Shown: positions 40,384-50,703, counted from the stretch's first letter. The stretch is 64,000 nucleotides of DNA from Ampelomyces quisqualis (GCA_018398575.1 JAGTXZ010000005.1:1364001-1428000); one strand, 5' to 3'. The notes: generated by a model from the letters alone, not told the origin. Numbers and translations are program-made.

Positions 40384-42897
40384 TCACAACACGGCTTCCA
40401 GAATTTTGTCCTTTAGGCTCTTTACTTCTTCTTGGCTCTCCCACAGCTTCCTCTGAGCTTCCAGGAACTTGGTCTTCCACGCAGCAGGTGTGCTTTCGCT
40501 GCTATCCTGGCGATCAAGTTCTGACGTCCTCCCACTTCCATCATTATCTTGATTTTCGAGCTCGTCTGCAGTAGCTGTTAGGCCCTTTGCTATCCACTCA
40601 CCCGTCAGAGCACCAAACGAGACAGCAAAAGACACGTCAAAAGTCTCCTTGATGGTGCCGTTTTCGTGCATGTTGTCCGCATCTTCATCATCTTCGTCGA
40701 TGGGGCTCTCGTAGCCATCGCCCCCAATGCGGAAGCGAATACACTCGACCCGCCTCACGCCTCCTGTTGGGCCACCATTGCCAATACCGACTGCAGTAGT
40801 GATACCGAGACAGCTGCTGATAGCAATCCCCAGCACCTGATCGTCCATGACTTTTGAGGGAGCGGCTGATCCGGCGATCGGCTTGTCGAAAAGTGGTTGT
40901 AGTATAGATGAAGCTAAATGCTTCGCTTCTGTACCCCGCAAGCGCTTTCGCCGCCCCGTGAGTGGTGCACGGATAAGCTCAGCCGCCAAAGCACGATTGA
41001 GACTCTCAAGCGAAACAGGTGGTAGTACTGCTGGTGCTGGTGCGGGCTGCGTCTGTGATCGTACTGGTGGTCGAGGCCGTTGCTGAGCTGGAGTCTCGGA
41101 TGGGGTGAGAGCTCCATGATGCGTGTGGTCGGTCGGTCTAGTGCGACTATTCAAAGTATTCGCTGGCAATTCATGTCCAGCACTGACTATCAACGCTGAC
41201 GGTGCATAGCCCGTGCCGGGGATAGGATCCTCCTCGCCATTGACAAGGACTGTAGGGGTGACAAGGCGCACCGGGTTGCCGACGATTTGCGGGACCTGCA
41301 AACTGAGGCGTTGCTTTTGAGGTGCGCCTTGCAGAGAGCCCTCAATGTTAGATGGTGAAACAGCAGAAGCAGGTGTGGGAGGGAATCGGAAAGTGTGCTC
41401 TATCGCGGGTGGGTCAGAGTGTGCGCGCTCAACGATTGCTGTCAAATTACCAGCACCACGGTTGATATCCATTGCCGATGCTTCTCTTTTCGCGGGATTC
41501 GCTGGAAAGGTGACGAAAGGTCCATCCCGAATCGAACGATTGCTAGGCGGTCGGCCTCGAAGCTTGCCAGTGGAAGAGCTGCTATTGCTCGACCATGCCG
41601 AGGACACTGCAGGCCCGTGTCGCCGTCTGGCACGCGGCTTTGCACTGGATGGAGTTATCGCGGACTGGGGCTCGTCGAAAAAGGGATGCGGCGACTGCGG
41701 AGTCATGGCCGACAGTGGATGCGGTGTTTGAGGGTTGTCCTGCGTATTGAGTCTCCACCGGAGCTGCTGTCCAGACATTGGAGACGCCGAGTAAGGCGTG
41801 AGGTTCTTCTGCCCCATGCGACTGGGCGCTGAAACTGCAGTCATGGCTGAAGAGGGCGTGATGGCCGACGCTGCCGTCCATGGCTCTTGAGGGGTCAAGA
41901 AGCCACCCATGTGGTCTGGGTGTGCGCTCGTGGGATATGCGGATTGGGGTTGCAGTGCGTTGCCAAAGGGAATGGAGGTGTCGAGTTGAGGCCGCTTGCG
42001 CGCAGGGGTGCTGTCGTCCATATCCATGTCATCGTCCCCCTCGTCTGCTTTCCGCCGGCCACGCTTTGGTTTGAACTTGGGGTCGAGTGCGCGTATCGCC
42101 AAATCTTCCTCCAGCGGGACGCCATCCCGACCCTCGCTAGGAAAGGGATCGTGCGGCGGGGGCAATTGGACACAGTACGGTGGCTGTTTGCCGATGAGGT
42201 ATTCGAAGAAGGCATCAATGTGCATGGCGCGCATCCAGCGCTTGAGGCGCACCGAATACTGCTGCACCTTTTGCGTGCTCTGACCCTTGTCTGTGTCGGG
42301 CGGCGCAACGCCCAGGTCGAGGGCCAACTGCGTCCAAGTCTTGATCTCTTTAGCGTCGAACTTGCGGATCAGCTCGAAGAGCGTCCAGCTGCTAAACGCA
42401 TTACCGTCGCTCTTTGGCGGGGTGCGGAAGAGCTTGACCAGCTCGGTGGTGTCGGTGGCAGTCGCAAAGTTGGGGTTGCAGTAGAGGATGAAGGCGGCAT
42501 AGGCCTCGTCGATGGTGTCGTCGGACACGAGGCGGGACGGCGGGCTGCGGTCGTCGGGCACATAGGACGCGGCCAGCTGCCGGGGCTGGCTCGTGGGAGA
42601 GGCGGCGGAGAAGCGCGGCGAGGAACTGGGCGGGGGGGTGTGCGAGGAGCGCGACATGTCGCCGTAGAAGCCGTGGGCGAGATGGGCAGAGCTGAGGGCG
42701 GCATTGTCTGGCTGGAGCAGGTGGTGGTTCGCGGCGGGCGCGTGGCCATGCTGGCGCGCAGCCGCGGTCGCCTGGTCCAGATTGGGGTCGATGGGTGGTA
42801 CGCCAGCCGCCGGGTGCCGGTACTCGTAGTGGGCGTGGGCGTGGGCCTGGCTATGGTCGAGGTTGTGCTCTGCGTCCTCGCCAAAGTCGACCTGCAT
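40384..42897 (-). CDS. ARS-binding protein 2 (Abp2)-like nuclear protein
   Basis: Single exon, 837 aa from 42897 (MQVDFGEDAEHN); the frame opens earlier, at 43029. A His/Ala/Pro-rich N-terminus precedes the conserved domain at about residues 125-240: SDDTIDEAYAAFILYCNPNF, TELVKLFRTPPKSDG, WTLFELIRKFDAKEIKTWTQ, VQQYSVRLKRWMRAMHIDAF and FEYLIGKQ. This matches fission-yeast Abp2, which binds replication-origin DNA. Lys-rich PKFKPKRGRRK and ARRRHGP segments may be nuclear localisation signals or AT-hook-like. A second conserved block near the C-terminus (LRGTEAKHLASSILQPLFDK, then DDQVLGIAISSCLG) is unnamed. A coiled coil ends the protein (WKTKFLEAQRKLWESQEEVK). Confidence 0.85.
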   Translation of the reverse strand: MQVDFGEDAEHNLDHSQAHAHAHYEYRHPAAGVPPIDPNLDQATAAARQHGHAPAANHHLLQPDNAALSSAHLAHGFYGDMSRSSHTPPPSSSPRFSAASPTSQPRQLAASYVPDDRSPPSRLVSDDTIDEAYAAFILYCNPNFATATDTTELVKLFRTPPKSDGNAFSSWTLFELIRKFDAKEIKTWTQLALDLGVAPPDTDKGQSTQKVQQYSVRLKRWMRAMHIDAFFEYLIGKQPPYCVQLPPPHDPFPSEGRDGVPLEEDLAIRALDPKFKPKRGRRKADEGDDDMDMDDSTPARKRPQLDTSIPFGNALQPQSAYPTSAHPDHMGGFLTPQEPWTAASAITPSSAMTAVSAPSRMGQKNLTPYSASPMSGQQLRWRLNTQDNPQTPHPLSAMTPQSPHPFFDEPQSAITPSSAKPRARRRHGPAVSSAWSSNSSSSTGKLRGRPPSNRSIRDGPFVTFPANPAKREASAMDINRGAGNLTAIVERAHSDPPAIEHTFRFPPTPASAVSPSNIEGSLQGAPQKQRLSLQVPQIVGNPVRLVTPTVLVNGEEDPIPGTGYAPSALIVSAGHELPANTLNSRTRPTDHTHHGALTPSETPAQQRPRPPVRSQTQPAPAPAVLPPVSLESLNRALAAELIRAPLTGRRKRLRGTEAKHLASSILQPLFDKPIAGSAAPSKVMDDQVLGIAISSCLGITTAVGIGNGGPTGGVRRVECIRFRIGGDGYESPIDEDDEDADNMHENGTIKETFDVSFAVSFGALTGEWIAKGLTATADELENQDNDGSGRTSELDRQDSSESTPAAWKTKFLEAQRKLWESQEEVKSLKDKILEAVL

Positions 42898-44072
42898 GAT
42901 TCTGGGGATCGGGAGGCTCTGGCTAGTCGCTGGCCCGTCAGCACGCCACGGGTGCCTCCGGTCCTCACTCTGCGCTCGCGGGGTCCGACGCGCGTGGTCG
43001 TTGGCTTTGCACGTCCGGCGGGCAAACACGCGATGGCACGCAGTCGTGTCGACGAGGTTTGGTTGGCGCCGGCGCTCCCACTTCTGACAGTTGACTGTTG
43101 GAGCACCCGTCTGACCATGTCTATATTTGGCAACGCACCCCAGTCACGTTACATCAGTCAGCGATCCAGGTGATTCACGAACTTCGGGGTAGGCTTTTAG
43201 TACATAGTCCGCTTGGGTCGTGGGCCGGGTAGACAGCAAGACCACCTTGGATGCTCCGCGCAGGACTATTATTGTCCAGTTATCGCTGGACAGATACGTT
43301 CAGACAGCCAGCTGTGAGAACTCGCTCATCCTTTCTGCGGATCACTGCTCCCATGTCCTGACTCTTGCCTTCATTCAGTACATGCCCGGAATCATCGAAC
43401 AATTTGATTGCTGCTCAGCTGTCTTGTGCTCTGCTCCTGGGATCAAAACAAAACTTCTGGTTACGGCGTGGTTGGGGCATTGTCATCAAGCACTCAAGTG
43501 TAACACCGGGCAGACTAACATCAAATGGAGTAGTCTGCACACATCAAATTCGTCGTGTGAATGACTTGCTGGGCAATGGAACACGCCTGTCAATCGCGAC
43601 TGTGCGAAAGGCTGTTTACCATGTATGTGGTCTGGACTCTGGTGTGGCTGGTGCTGGTGGCTTCCCGTGCGCCTCGAAGCCGTTAGCCGTTGCAGCCGTT
43701 CACAAGGCGCTAATTGGGGCGGCTGACGAAATGCATCGCCCGTCTCAAACCTCACAGGTCAAGGCCGCACGATGAAACCAGGATCTTTTGCCTTGGCCTT
43801 TGCGAGACCCACACGCACCGCCCTGGACATGAGCGGACCCGACGATCGAGGATGGACCTCGAGTCCTCTCTCCCTCTCGATACGTTGCCCAATGTGCATG
43901 AGCCAGCGTTGTGTTGTCGCTTGTTTTGCGGTGCGATGACCAGGTTCCATTGAGCCCTTCACTTCAGCGCCAGTCGATCCTTCCTTGATTCAAGACGTTC
44001 CTTCCGCAAGCGCATTGCCCCTTCGAATACGACGCTCTTCCTCGGTCGCTCATATCACCCCCACGGGTCACT
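42898..44072. other. Promoter region between Abp2-like and CE5 genes
   Basis: About 1.2 kb between divergent starts. The Abp2-like frame extends upstream to 43029 without a stop. Short overlapping frames at 43365-43953 resemble nothing I know. No repeat or RNA gene is seen. Confidence 0.45.
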
Positions 44073-45056
44073 ATGATACCCCGGATAGCCCTCGTTGCTC
44101 TTCTCCACACAGCCATCGCTGCTGCTGTGTGCACCAAGCTCGAAGACTGTCAGCAGTTCGAGAAGCTCAAGACCAACGACTGTCAGCCATTCCATCATTT
44201 CCTTGCACGCGGCTCAACCTCGCCGTACCCAGGTCACTTGATCGAGACAGTTGGAAAGGTCTGCGACCAGCTCAACAACGGCACGCATCCAAATGCCTGC
44301 GGGTATGAAGACGTGGAGTACTGGGCCATGAATGGAGAAGAGAGATGGTGCGTATCAGCGCACGAGGGAGCTATGCATGGAGCTGAGCAAATGCGCAATT
44401 ACACAGAGCGATGTCCAGATAGTCATCTGATTGTCATGGGCTTCAGCCAGGGCGGAAGCGTCCAGCTGGACGTTCTTGGTGGAGGCGGTGGCGAGCTCTG
44501 GGGATGCATGCAGAAGGAGAATCCGGCCATGAACATTTCCAGCGCGCCTGGCTCAAAGGGTAAGCATTTTAACCGCTTCTTGTACTCAGTGAAGACAAAT
44601 GGACTAATTCATACAGTCGCCGCGGCCGTTGTCTTTGGCGCAACACGACGAAGCGCAAATCAATCCTTCACGTTTGGTGGTGGCGAGATATCCGACGGTG
44701 GTGCACCTCGAACTGCAGAGCAGAACGCCGGCCTGCAGCCATACGCCAAAGCTGACAAGCTTCGCGAGTACTGCCAACCTCACGATCCCATCTGTGCGCC
44801 ACATACCCAAGACACAGACATGAAGTACCACCTCGACTACTTTGACAAGTGGGGCAATGAGGTCGCTGACTGGGTCATTGGGAAGGCCAAAGACGCGGCT
44901 GGCATTACCGAGAACGGTGGGCCACCTGGGGGCGCATCATCTGAGGACGCATCATATGGGGACACTACATCTGGCGCCTCAGACCTGTTTCGAACAGGCA
45001 TCTCGCATCCCGTCTCGAACGTATTTTTGCTACTCATCGTGCTCTTTGGCATATAG
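44073..45056 (+). CDS. Secreted CE5 esterase (cutinase / acetylxylan esterase type), GPI-like tail
   Basis: Serine esterase of carbohydrate esterase family 5, cleaving cutin or acetylated xylan. Exons 44073-44559 and 44617-45056 give 308 aa. The 57-nt intron is a multiple of three and stop-free, so retention would insert 19 residues; splicing restores SAPGSKVAAAVVFGATRR. The signal peptide is MIPRIALVALLHTAIAAAVC. Early cysteines and FHHFLARGSTSPYPGHL match the family fold. The nucleophile elbow is LIVMGFSQGGSVQLD (Ser near residue 124). The catalytic Asp lies in YCQPHDPICAPH and the His in MKYHLDYFDKWG. The C-terminus has a Gly/Ser-rich spacer and a hydrophobic tail (VSNVFLLLIVLFGI) that looks like a GPI signal, unusual for a cutinase. 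Confidence 0.88.
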   Translation: MIPRIALVALLHTAIAAAVCTKLEDCQQFEKLKTNDCQPFHHFLARGSTSPYPGHLIETVGKVCDQLNNGTHPNACGYEDVEYWAMNGEERWCVSAHEGAMHGAEQMRNYTERCPDSHLIVMGFSQGGSVQLDVLGGGGGELWGCMQKENPAMNISSAPGSKGKHFNRFLYSVKTNGLIHTVAAAVVFGATRRSANQSFTFGGGEISDGGAPRTAEQNAGLQPYAKADKLREYCQPHDPICAPHTQDTDMKYHLDYFDKWGNEVADWVIGKAKDAAGITENGGPPGGASSEDASYGDTTSGASDLFRTGISHPVSNVFLLLIVLFGI

Positions 45057-45794
45057 TAAGTCGCACCATCTGCATCTACATCAAGCTCAATGAAGGCGAA
45101 CATGGGAATGTAGTTGTCGGGTCAAGTTTAATGTATTGCGCTTCGAATATAGACTTATATCAAACAGTTATGGAGTCAAGCGATTCGCCGTCTGGAGAAT
45201 CTCATCACCACGCTACGCGGCCGTCAGCGCCACCGAAGTAGCGCAAGGGTAACTCGTTCTTGGGATTTCGGCACAAGACGACAAGCCTCGAACGCCAGCG
45301 CTTGGTGATGCTTGGTGCATATTTTGAACGGCAACGACGCCATCCGCAGCCCTAGCGAACAGGCGTTGACAAAGACGCGCAGCATGTCAGAAATAAGCGG
45401 TACGAACATGATGGCGACGACGCGTCCAGTTTTCCATGGAACGATTTTCATCTTCAACTACTTTGTATAAATATACAGCAAATTCGATACAAAACCCTCT
45501 GGCAGGATCCAGTGAATGACTCAGGAACAAGCGCTCGTGAGTCAGTGATGAAGGCGAATGTTGACAAGTTAGGTAGGGTGGAATATGCTTGGAACAAATT
45601 GCAACAGTCTAATGTGAAGGTATTAATTCATTATAAGAATCAGGCAAGGCTGACTGGGGCGCACAGAAGTTGGAAGACCCGCCAGCCGCTGCCCTCGCGA
45701 AAGGGTATCATGCAATCTGTCGCCGCATCTAGAAACCAATGTCGGGTGTAGACGGTGCTATATCCACCTCCACTTCGACGTCGTGTTGGAAAGC
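45057..45794. other. Intergenic between convergent genes, no gene recognised
   Basis: About 740 bp. A 77-codon frame at 45457-45224 on the minus strand lacks recognisable features and is left out. An AT-richer patch with TATA-like words sits at about 45465-45480. Confidence 0.4.
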
Positions 45795-46153
45795 CTAATT
45801 CAGCTTCTTGTTGCCGACCTGCACTGGGCGGCCTTGGCTACGCTGATACTGGAGGAAGCCAAAGAAGGCAGCGGCCAGGACGGCAAGCATGATGACGTTG
45901 CCTGCAGGCCGTCAGCTCTGTAAACGAATGCATTCTGCTTCTGCCACCCACCAACGAGGAAGGAGACAATGCCGCCTGCAAGGTCCACAAGGCCCCTGAA
46001 GAAGTTGAGAACGAGCTCGACGATCTCAGACGCAAACTTGGCCGCGAAGTGGGCGGTGTTCTGGACCAGGTGGCCAGCGGTCGTAAAGAAAGACCATACC
46101 AGCTCGACAATGGAGGCAACGACGTCAGACAGAGCGCGGACGATTGAAGACAT
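45795..46153 (-). CDS. Small amphipathic/membrane protein, unknown function
   Basis: Exons 46153-45952 and 45901-45795 with a 50-nt intron (GTGGGT to GCAG) give 102 aa. The protein begins MSSIVRALSDVVASIVELVW and repeats a pattern of hydrophobic faces: SFFTTAGHLVQNTAHFAAKF, ASEIVELVLNFFRGLVDLAG. The splice junction reads SFLVGNVIMLAVLAAAFFGF, making one clear membrane helix, followed by LQYQRSQGRPVQVGNKKLN. It resembles short fungal proteins with tandem amphipathic helices, but I do not recognise a family. Divergent to the GH16 gene, sharing about 380 bp of promoter. Confidence 0.7.
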
Positions 46154-46537
46154 GGTGGTGGCGGTGAGATTTTGAGGAGACCGACTATACGAAGTAGAGG
46201 TTCGACAGGTAGGGAGCAGTTGCGGGTGGGTTTCCCTTACAGCTTTATCGCATTCTCACATCGCATATGACGCTGCGCATACGCCATGCCGCACCTTACC
46301 TGTTTCTTTCTGATACAGCCCTTTAGGGAGTTCTACCTGGCTGGCTGGGAAACACCTCGCTTGATGAGGCGTGACGTCATTTGTGTCAGTGGGTGAATTG
46401 CATGTCAGTATTTTCTGCATCGGGGGTGCTGGGCCTGTGTCGCGTGGTGCGACTGTGAAAGCGTAACCGGGGCAATCTCAATGGCCCTGCTCAAGCTATC
46501 ACGATGGTGTAAGATCTGTCTCATGGCCAGCTGAGCA
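46154..46537. other. Divergent promoter between the small membrane protein and GH16 genes
   Basis: About 380 bp with no gene. No clear TATA box is seen. Confidence 0.4.
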
Positions 46538-47941
46538 ATGAGAGGGTCAACCAGAGTTGTGGGCGTTGTGGGCGCGGTGCTGCTTTGCGCGTGCAGTACT
46601 AGCTGTGGTGTCCAGGGTGCACCCCCCGCGACGTCATTCGGCTCGGCTCAATCCGGCTTCGTCCCGCGCGACATCTCTTACCCACAGCCCACAGCCACGA
46701 CCATGTCCGGCACACTCGACAAGCTGTTCGCAAAGGGCAAGGCCAAGGTCAGGGCGTTTACAGACTCGCGACCGCCGCAGCAACAGCAATACCCTCCCGG
46801 GCCTCCACAGCAGCAATGGGGGCCATCCCCTTCACAGCAGCAATGGGGGCCATCCCCTTCACAGCAGCAATGGGGGCCATCCCCTCCACAGCAACAATGG
46901 GGCCCACCCCCTCCACAGCAGCAATCGTTCGGTCCACCGCCCATCCCGCAGTCTAGCAAGCCCCAGTCACCGCACCCCCAGTCACCGCACCCCCAGTCAC
47001 CGCACCCCCAGTCACCGCACCCCCAGTCACCGCACCCCCAGTCACCGCACCCCCAGTCACCGCACCCCCAGTCACCGCACCCCCAGTCACCGCACTCCCA
47101 GTCACCGCACCCCCAAGGCTTGGGTGCGCCGCCGGTCCCCCTCAACCGCCCGCACTCGGCGCCTGCACCGGGCGACAAGGTGTACTGGAAGCCGTCTTTC
47201 GACCGTGCGACAGCTGTATCTCACAACTTCAGGCACGAGGTGGGCGATCATGGCTGGGGCAACAACGAGAAGCAGATGTACACGGACAACCCCGCAAACT
47301 CGTTCCACCACGACAACCGGCTCATCGTCCGGGGGCTGGTGCAGGGCAACAGCTACACCTCGGCCCGTCTGACCTCCCACCAGACGCTGGCGCGACCGCG
47401 CGGATACCTCTCCGCGACCATTCTGCCGCCCGTCGCCGAAGGAATATGGCCAGCATACTGGCTGCTGCCTCAAGATCCGTTCCAATGGCCAAACGACGGC
47501 GAGGTGGACATATTCGAAAGTTGGAATGGCGACTGCGTCAACCACTCTTGCCTACACTGGGGCCACTTCAACGGCGAGGATTGGAACAAGCATCGCGTGG
47601 CCGAGACACCTCTCCACGATATGCAGCGCCAACCTCACACGTTTGGCTTCGCTTGGATAGAGGAGGAAGGCATCCCTGATTGGCGCGGCCGCATGATTTG
47701 GTACATTGACGGCAGGCCCGTGATGAAGGGCAACATACCGCTGGGCACCAGGAGAATGGAGGAGTACAGGCTCTTGATCAACATCGCCATGGGAGGTAAC
47801 GTCTGCCAGGGCAAGCTGCCCAAAGACGGCTACTATGATCTGGTCATCAGCGATTTGAACATGTGCGAAGAGCCGCCCAACGGTGGGTGGCACCACTTTG
47901 AGCAGGCATGGGGAAGCACACCCGAAGGAAATACCATGTAA
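46538..47941 (+). CDS. GH16 glycoside hydrolase-like protein with long repeat linker
   Basis: Endo-beta-1,3-glucanase/transglycosylase-type fold acting on wall glucans. 467 aa, no intron. The start at 46538 gives a hydrophobic leader (VVGVVGAVLLCACSTSCG); an internal ATG at 46703 (MSGTLDKLFAKGKAKVRAF) would give a leaderless form and cannot be excluded. A linker of QQQWGPSPS and PQSPH repeats occupies about residues 85-195. The catalytic domain includes YTDNPANSFHHDNRLIV, YLSATILPPVAEGIWPAYWL, the active-site motif GEVDIFESWN with both Glu and the helper Asp (about 320-328), and a C-terminal RLLINIAMGGNVCQG. The substrate is not certain. Its neighbours, a CE5 esterase and a chitin deacetylase, also act outside the cell. 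Confidence 0.85.
   Translation: MRGSTRVVGVVGAVLLCACSTSCGVQGAPPATSFGSAQSGFVPRDISYPQPTATTMSGTLDKLFAKGKAKVRAFTDSRPPQQQQYPPGPPQQQWGPSPSQQQWGPSPSQQQWGPSPPQQQWGPPPPQQQSFGPPPIPQSSKPQSPHPQSPHPQSPHPQSPHPQSPHPQSPHPQSPHPQSPHPQSPHSQSPHPQGLGAPPVPLNRPHSAPAPGDKVYWKPSFDRATAVSHNFRHEVGDHGWGNNEKQMYTDNPANSFHHDNRLIVRGLVQGNSYTSARLTSHQTLARPRGYLSATILPPVAEGIWPAYWLLPQDPFQWPNDGEVDIFESWNGDCVNHSCLHWGHFNGEDWNKHRVAETPLHDMQRQPHTFGFAWIEEEGIPDWRGRMIWYIDGRPVMKGNIPLGTRRMEEYRLLINIAMGGNVCQGKLPKDGYYDLVISDLNMCEEPPNGGWHHFEQAWGSTPEGNTM
46808..46924 (+). repeat. 27-nt tandem repeat coding QQQWGPSPS
   Basis: Four complete 27-nt units and a partial fifth, starting at 46808, 46835, 46862 and 46889. The first two are almost identical; later ones have a few substitutions (PS to PP, CAG to CAA). 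It lies inside the linker of the GH16 gene, directly before the shorter PQSPH array. Confidence 0.85.
46964..47113 (+). repeat. 15-nt tandem repeat, ten copies, coding QSPHP
   Basis: The unit CAGTCACCGCACCCC starts at 46964 and recurs every 15 nt to 47113. Nine copies are identical and the ninth has one C-to-T change. Ten in-frame pentapeptide repeats form a Pro/His/Ser linker. The near identity indicates recent expansion and likely length polymorphism between strains. The opposite strand reads as an artificial Gly/Cys/Asp/Trp repeat and is not a gene. Confidence 0.95.
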
Positions 47942-48918
47942 GGCCTAAAGCACACCTTGATCGCGCGATCTCCAATGCCAACTCCTCTCCGAAAATCTGC
48001 ACTGCATCCTGCATCAACATCAACTACCTTCAATCGCCTGACCAACGTCGGTGTGGCGCACTCCGTCCATGCCGGCTGCATCGAGGTTACTAACAGCATC
48101 TTGACATTCACTAACAACGCCCGAAAACCACCTCCAAAACAGCCTGCAATACCCTTGTATCCCGGCTCGTATCATGTCCGAATAGGCAGTACGTTTAGGG
48201 ACAAGCTTGGCGAAATACAACCTGAATCCTCCGCCTCCAACAACCAGTCAATGCGCGACCGGCAATGTTGGGCGCAACCTCATCCCGTTCGCTCTCCCAT
48301 ATCCAACCTGGCATCGCCATGCTAGACAACTATCGCCCTCATGATGTTCCAGCAGCAAAGCCAAAACGAGGCACTTACCAAACGTTACTAAATGCTTCTG
48401 AATCGGTCGCGCCAAAACTATCACCCTCAACGGGAACCACATGAATCACTGCAGGGGCTTCCGTATCCAAAGCGTGTCTTTTGCCGCTCCTGCAGCCATT
48501 TCCGCCAATCGCGTAAGCGAGCTGTCAGATTACTTCCTCAGCGCCACGAAGCCGTGTGCTTGCTTGAGCAATGCCCAGGGCTTGTCTGCGAAAGGCTTAC
48601 CCTTTTGAGCAACATTGGCTATGAAGCACTGCGGTCTGGCACGTCTGACACTGCTTCGCTTCAAGACACAAGCAAAACTCCTCGCGTGGCGCGGGCTAAG
48701 TATATCGTCTGCCTACCATGTCTCTCCTTGTTTCTTCTTCTTTTGTCACTTCTTCCCATCCAACGTCTTTGTTGCGAATACGGCGTCAGCCTATTTCCCG
48801 AGGTATTGCTTAATCGCGACGTCCTTTGACTCGCAGCCATTCGCTTTTGTGCCTTTAACTAGTTGTCGCCTTCATACCCCTGTTCTAATACAACGAATCC
48901 CGACAGTCTCTACAGAAG
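47942..48918. other. Promoter region of the chitin deacetylase gene
   Basis: About 980 bp. Open frames here (for example 48392-48829) lack protein-like features. The 150 bp before the start are pyrimidine-rich (CTCCTTGTTTCTTCTTCTTT), typical of fungal core promoters or leaders. Confidence 0.45.
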
Positions 48919-50276
48919 ATGCATTTCTCGAATATTGCTCTCGCAACCCTCGCGACTGTCGTTCCGATCACAAATGCTCATGGTAGCACTGGACTGCCCA
49001 AGATGGTTGGACTCGATATCGCCGATGAAAAGGCCAGGACTCTGCTCAAGAACCTCGACGCTCGCCTTTCGGAAGCTCACCAGGACCACGCGCTTGAGCT
49101 TGAGGCTCGACAGGCGCCTGGCAGCAAACCAGAATGTGGTGAAGGCGTTGGATCTTGCCCGGCTGGCAAATGCTGCTCTCGCAGTGGCTTCTGCGGTACC
49201 ACTGATGCTTACTGCTACTCTCCTGGCTGCAAATATCAATATGGTCCTGCATGTGCCGAGAACAAACCCCCAGCTGGCACCAACACCTCGGGAATTTCGC
49301 GTGACAAGCTAGGATCTGTCGCCTACGGCGGGGATGGTATCTTCCGCTGTACCAAGGCCGGAACTGTTGCGCTGACCTACGACGACGGTCCTCAAACCAA
49401 GTTCACCGACCACATTCTCGATCTGTTGAAGAGCTACAACGCCAAGGCTACCTTCTTCATAACTGGTGCCAACATTAACAAGGGACAAATCGACGTCAAG
49501 CATGCGGAAACGATCAAGCGTATCGCCGCGGAAGGACACCAGGTCGCATCCCACACATGGACCCATCTTGATTTGAGCAAGATCTCTTCGCTCGATCGCA
49601 AGAACCAGATGTGGATGAACGAGATGGCTCTCAGGAACGTTCTCGGAAACATCCCCACGTACATGCGCCCTCCTTACTCCAGCTGCACCAAGGACTCGGG
49701 CTGCCAGCAGGACATGGCCGATTTGGGTTACCACATCACCAACTTCAACGTGGACACCGACGACTACAATCAGAACAATGCCAGCAGCATTCAATTGTCA
49801 AAGAATTGGTTCGAGGGCAACATCACCAAGGAAAATGCCTCAGCCGAGAAGGGTGACAGGTGGCTCGCCATCGGACACGACATCCTTGACCAGACTGCAA
49901 ACAACTTGACCGAGTATATGCTCCAGACCCTCCAGCAGCTTGGCTACAAGGCTGAAACCGTGGGTAAGTGTCTCAACGACCCCGAGGAGAACTGGTATCG
50001 TACTGCCGTTGGTGCTGGCGTTAGCGTGGCAAACAATACCGAGGTAAACCTTTAGTCTGTTGTCGTTCCTAAGCTCTTACACAAACTAACACATTCCGCT
50101 AGGTCGCGAACCAGACCACCGGTACCGGGAACGGTAACACCAACGGGAGCGCTTCAGGTAGCCCTACCTCTTCCCAGGCGGCACCTGTAAGCACAGGTGC
50201 CGCCGACTCGATGTTTACCGTTTCTACCGCAGCTCTCGTGCTGTTGTTCTCCGTCGCATCCTCTCACGTTGTTTAA
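48919..50276 (+). CDS. Chitin deacetylase (CE4) with CBM18 and GPI-like tail
   Basis: Removes acetyl groups from chitin, changing the wall and its recognition. Exons 48919-50043 and 50103-50276 give 432 aa; without the second exon the frame would end five residues into the intron. The signal peptide is MHFSNIALATLATVVPITNA. CBM18 at about residues 73-115 shows CGEGVGSCPAGKCCSRSGFC and a following CYSPGCKYQYGPAC. The NodB-type domain has motif 1 TYDDGP (near 153), metal-binding motif 2 SHTWTH (near 211), motif 3 MRPPYSS, and LAIGHDI near the end. The last exon encodes a Thr/Ser/Gly-rich spacer and a hydrophobic end (TAALVLLFSVASSHVV), a GPI signal pattern. It may act at the plasma membrane or wall. 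Confidence 0.95.
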
Positions 50277-50703
50277 TTCTTTGGATATTGGTATGAGGTC
50301 AAGTTCAATTCTTATCCAAACCACGTCCAAAGTATCCTTCAGGAAAGATTTCGTTCAATTAGTCCGGCTTGCTGTTACCAATGTCGAGCCTGATTGGGAT
50401 TTAATATCTTTGTCTTTCAGTCGTCCAACCACTACAAAGCCATAGTCTCTATGTTGGCCGGTCCCCTTATTTGGGTTTTCATGAACAACGACACGTTCTG
50501 GTTTTTCTTTCGTTTATCGCAAAGGGTGCTCAGGTTCCAGAACATCAGTAGTGCAATATCCTAATGATTTAAATATGCAATGGTCGCCTTTGGCGGTTTG
50601 CACATTGCGTCCATTCGACCAAGTGTCATTGTCTTGATCTAGCCCTGAGAAGTCGGGATGTTACTGTACAATGCATCGACTTTCATTGACTCTGTGCAAA
50701 ATA
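50277..50703. other. Intergenic between convergent genes, no gene recognised
   Basis: About 430 bp with AT-rich patches that suit polyadenylation of both neighbours. Nothing else is seen. Confidence 0.45.

Noticed and set aside
41887..43173. 428-codon plus frame over the Abp2-like gene
   Set aside because: Val/Gly/Arg-rich antisense shadow in GC-rich DNA; the minus frame carries the conserved domain.
46678..47178. Minus-strand frame with GCGDW repeats
   Set aside because: It is the exact antisense of the QSPHP-coding minisatellite of the GH16 gene; the periodic Gly/Cys/Asp/Trp pattern follows from the DNA repeat.
46557..47372. Second plus-strand frame with HRTPS repeats over the GH16 gene
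   Set aside because: A frame-shifted shadow of the same repeat; the GH16 catalytic motifs are in the other frame.
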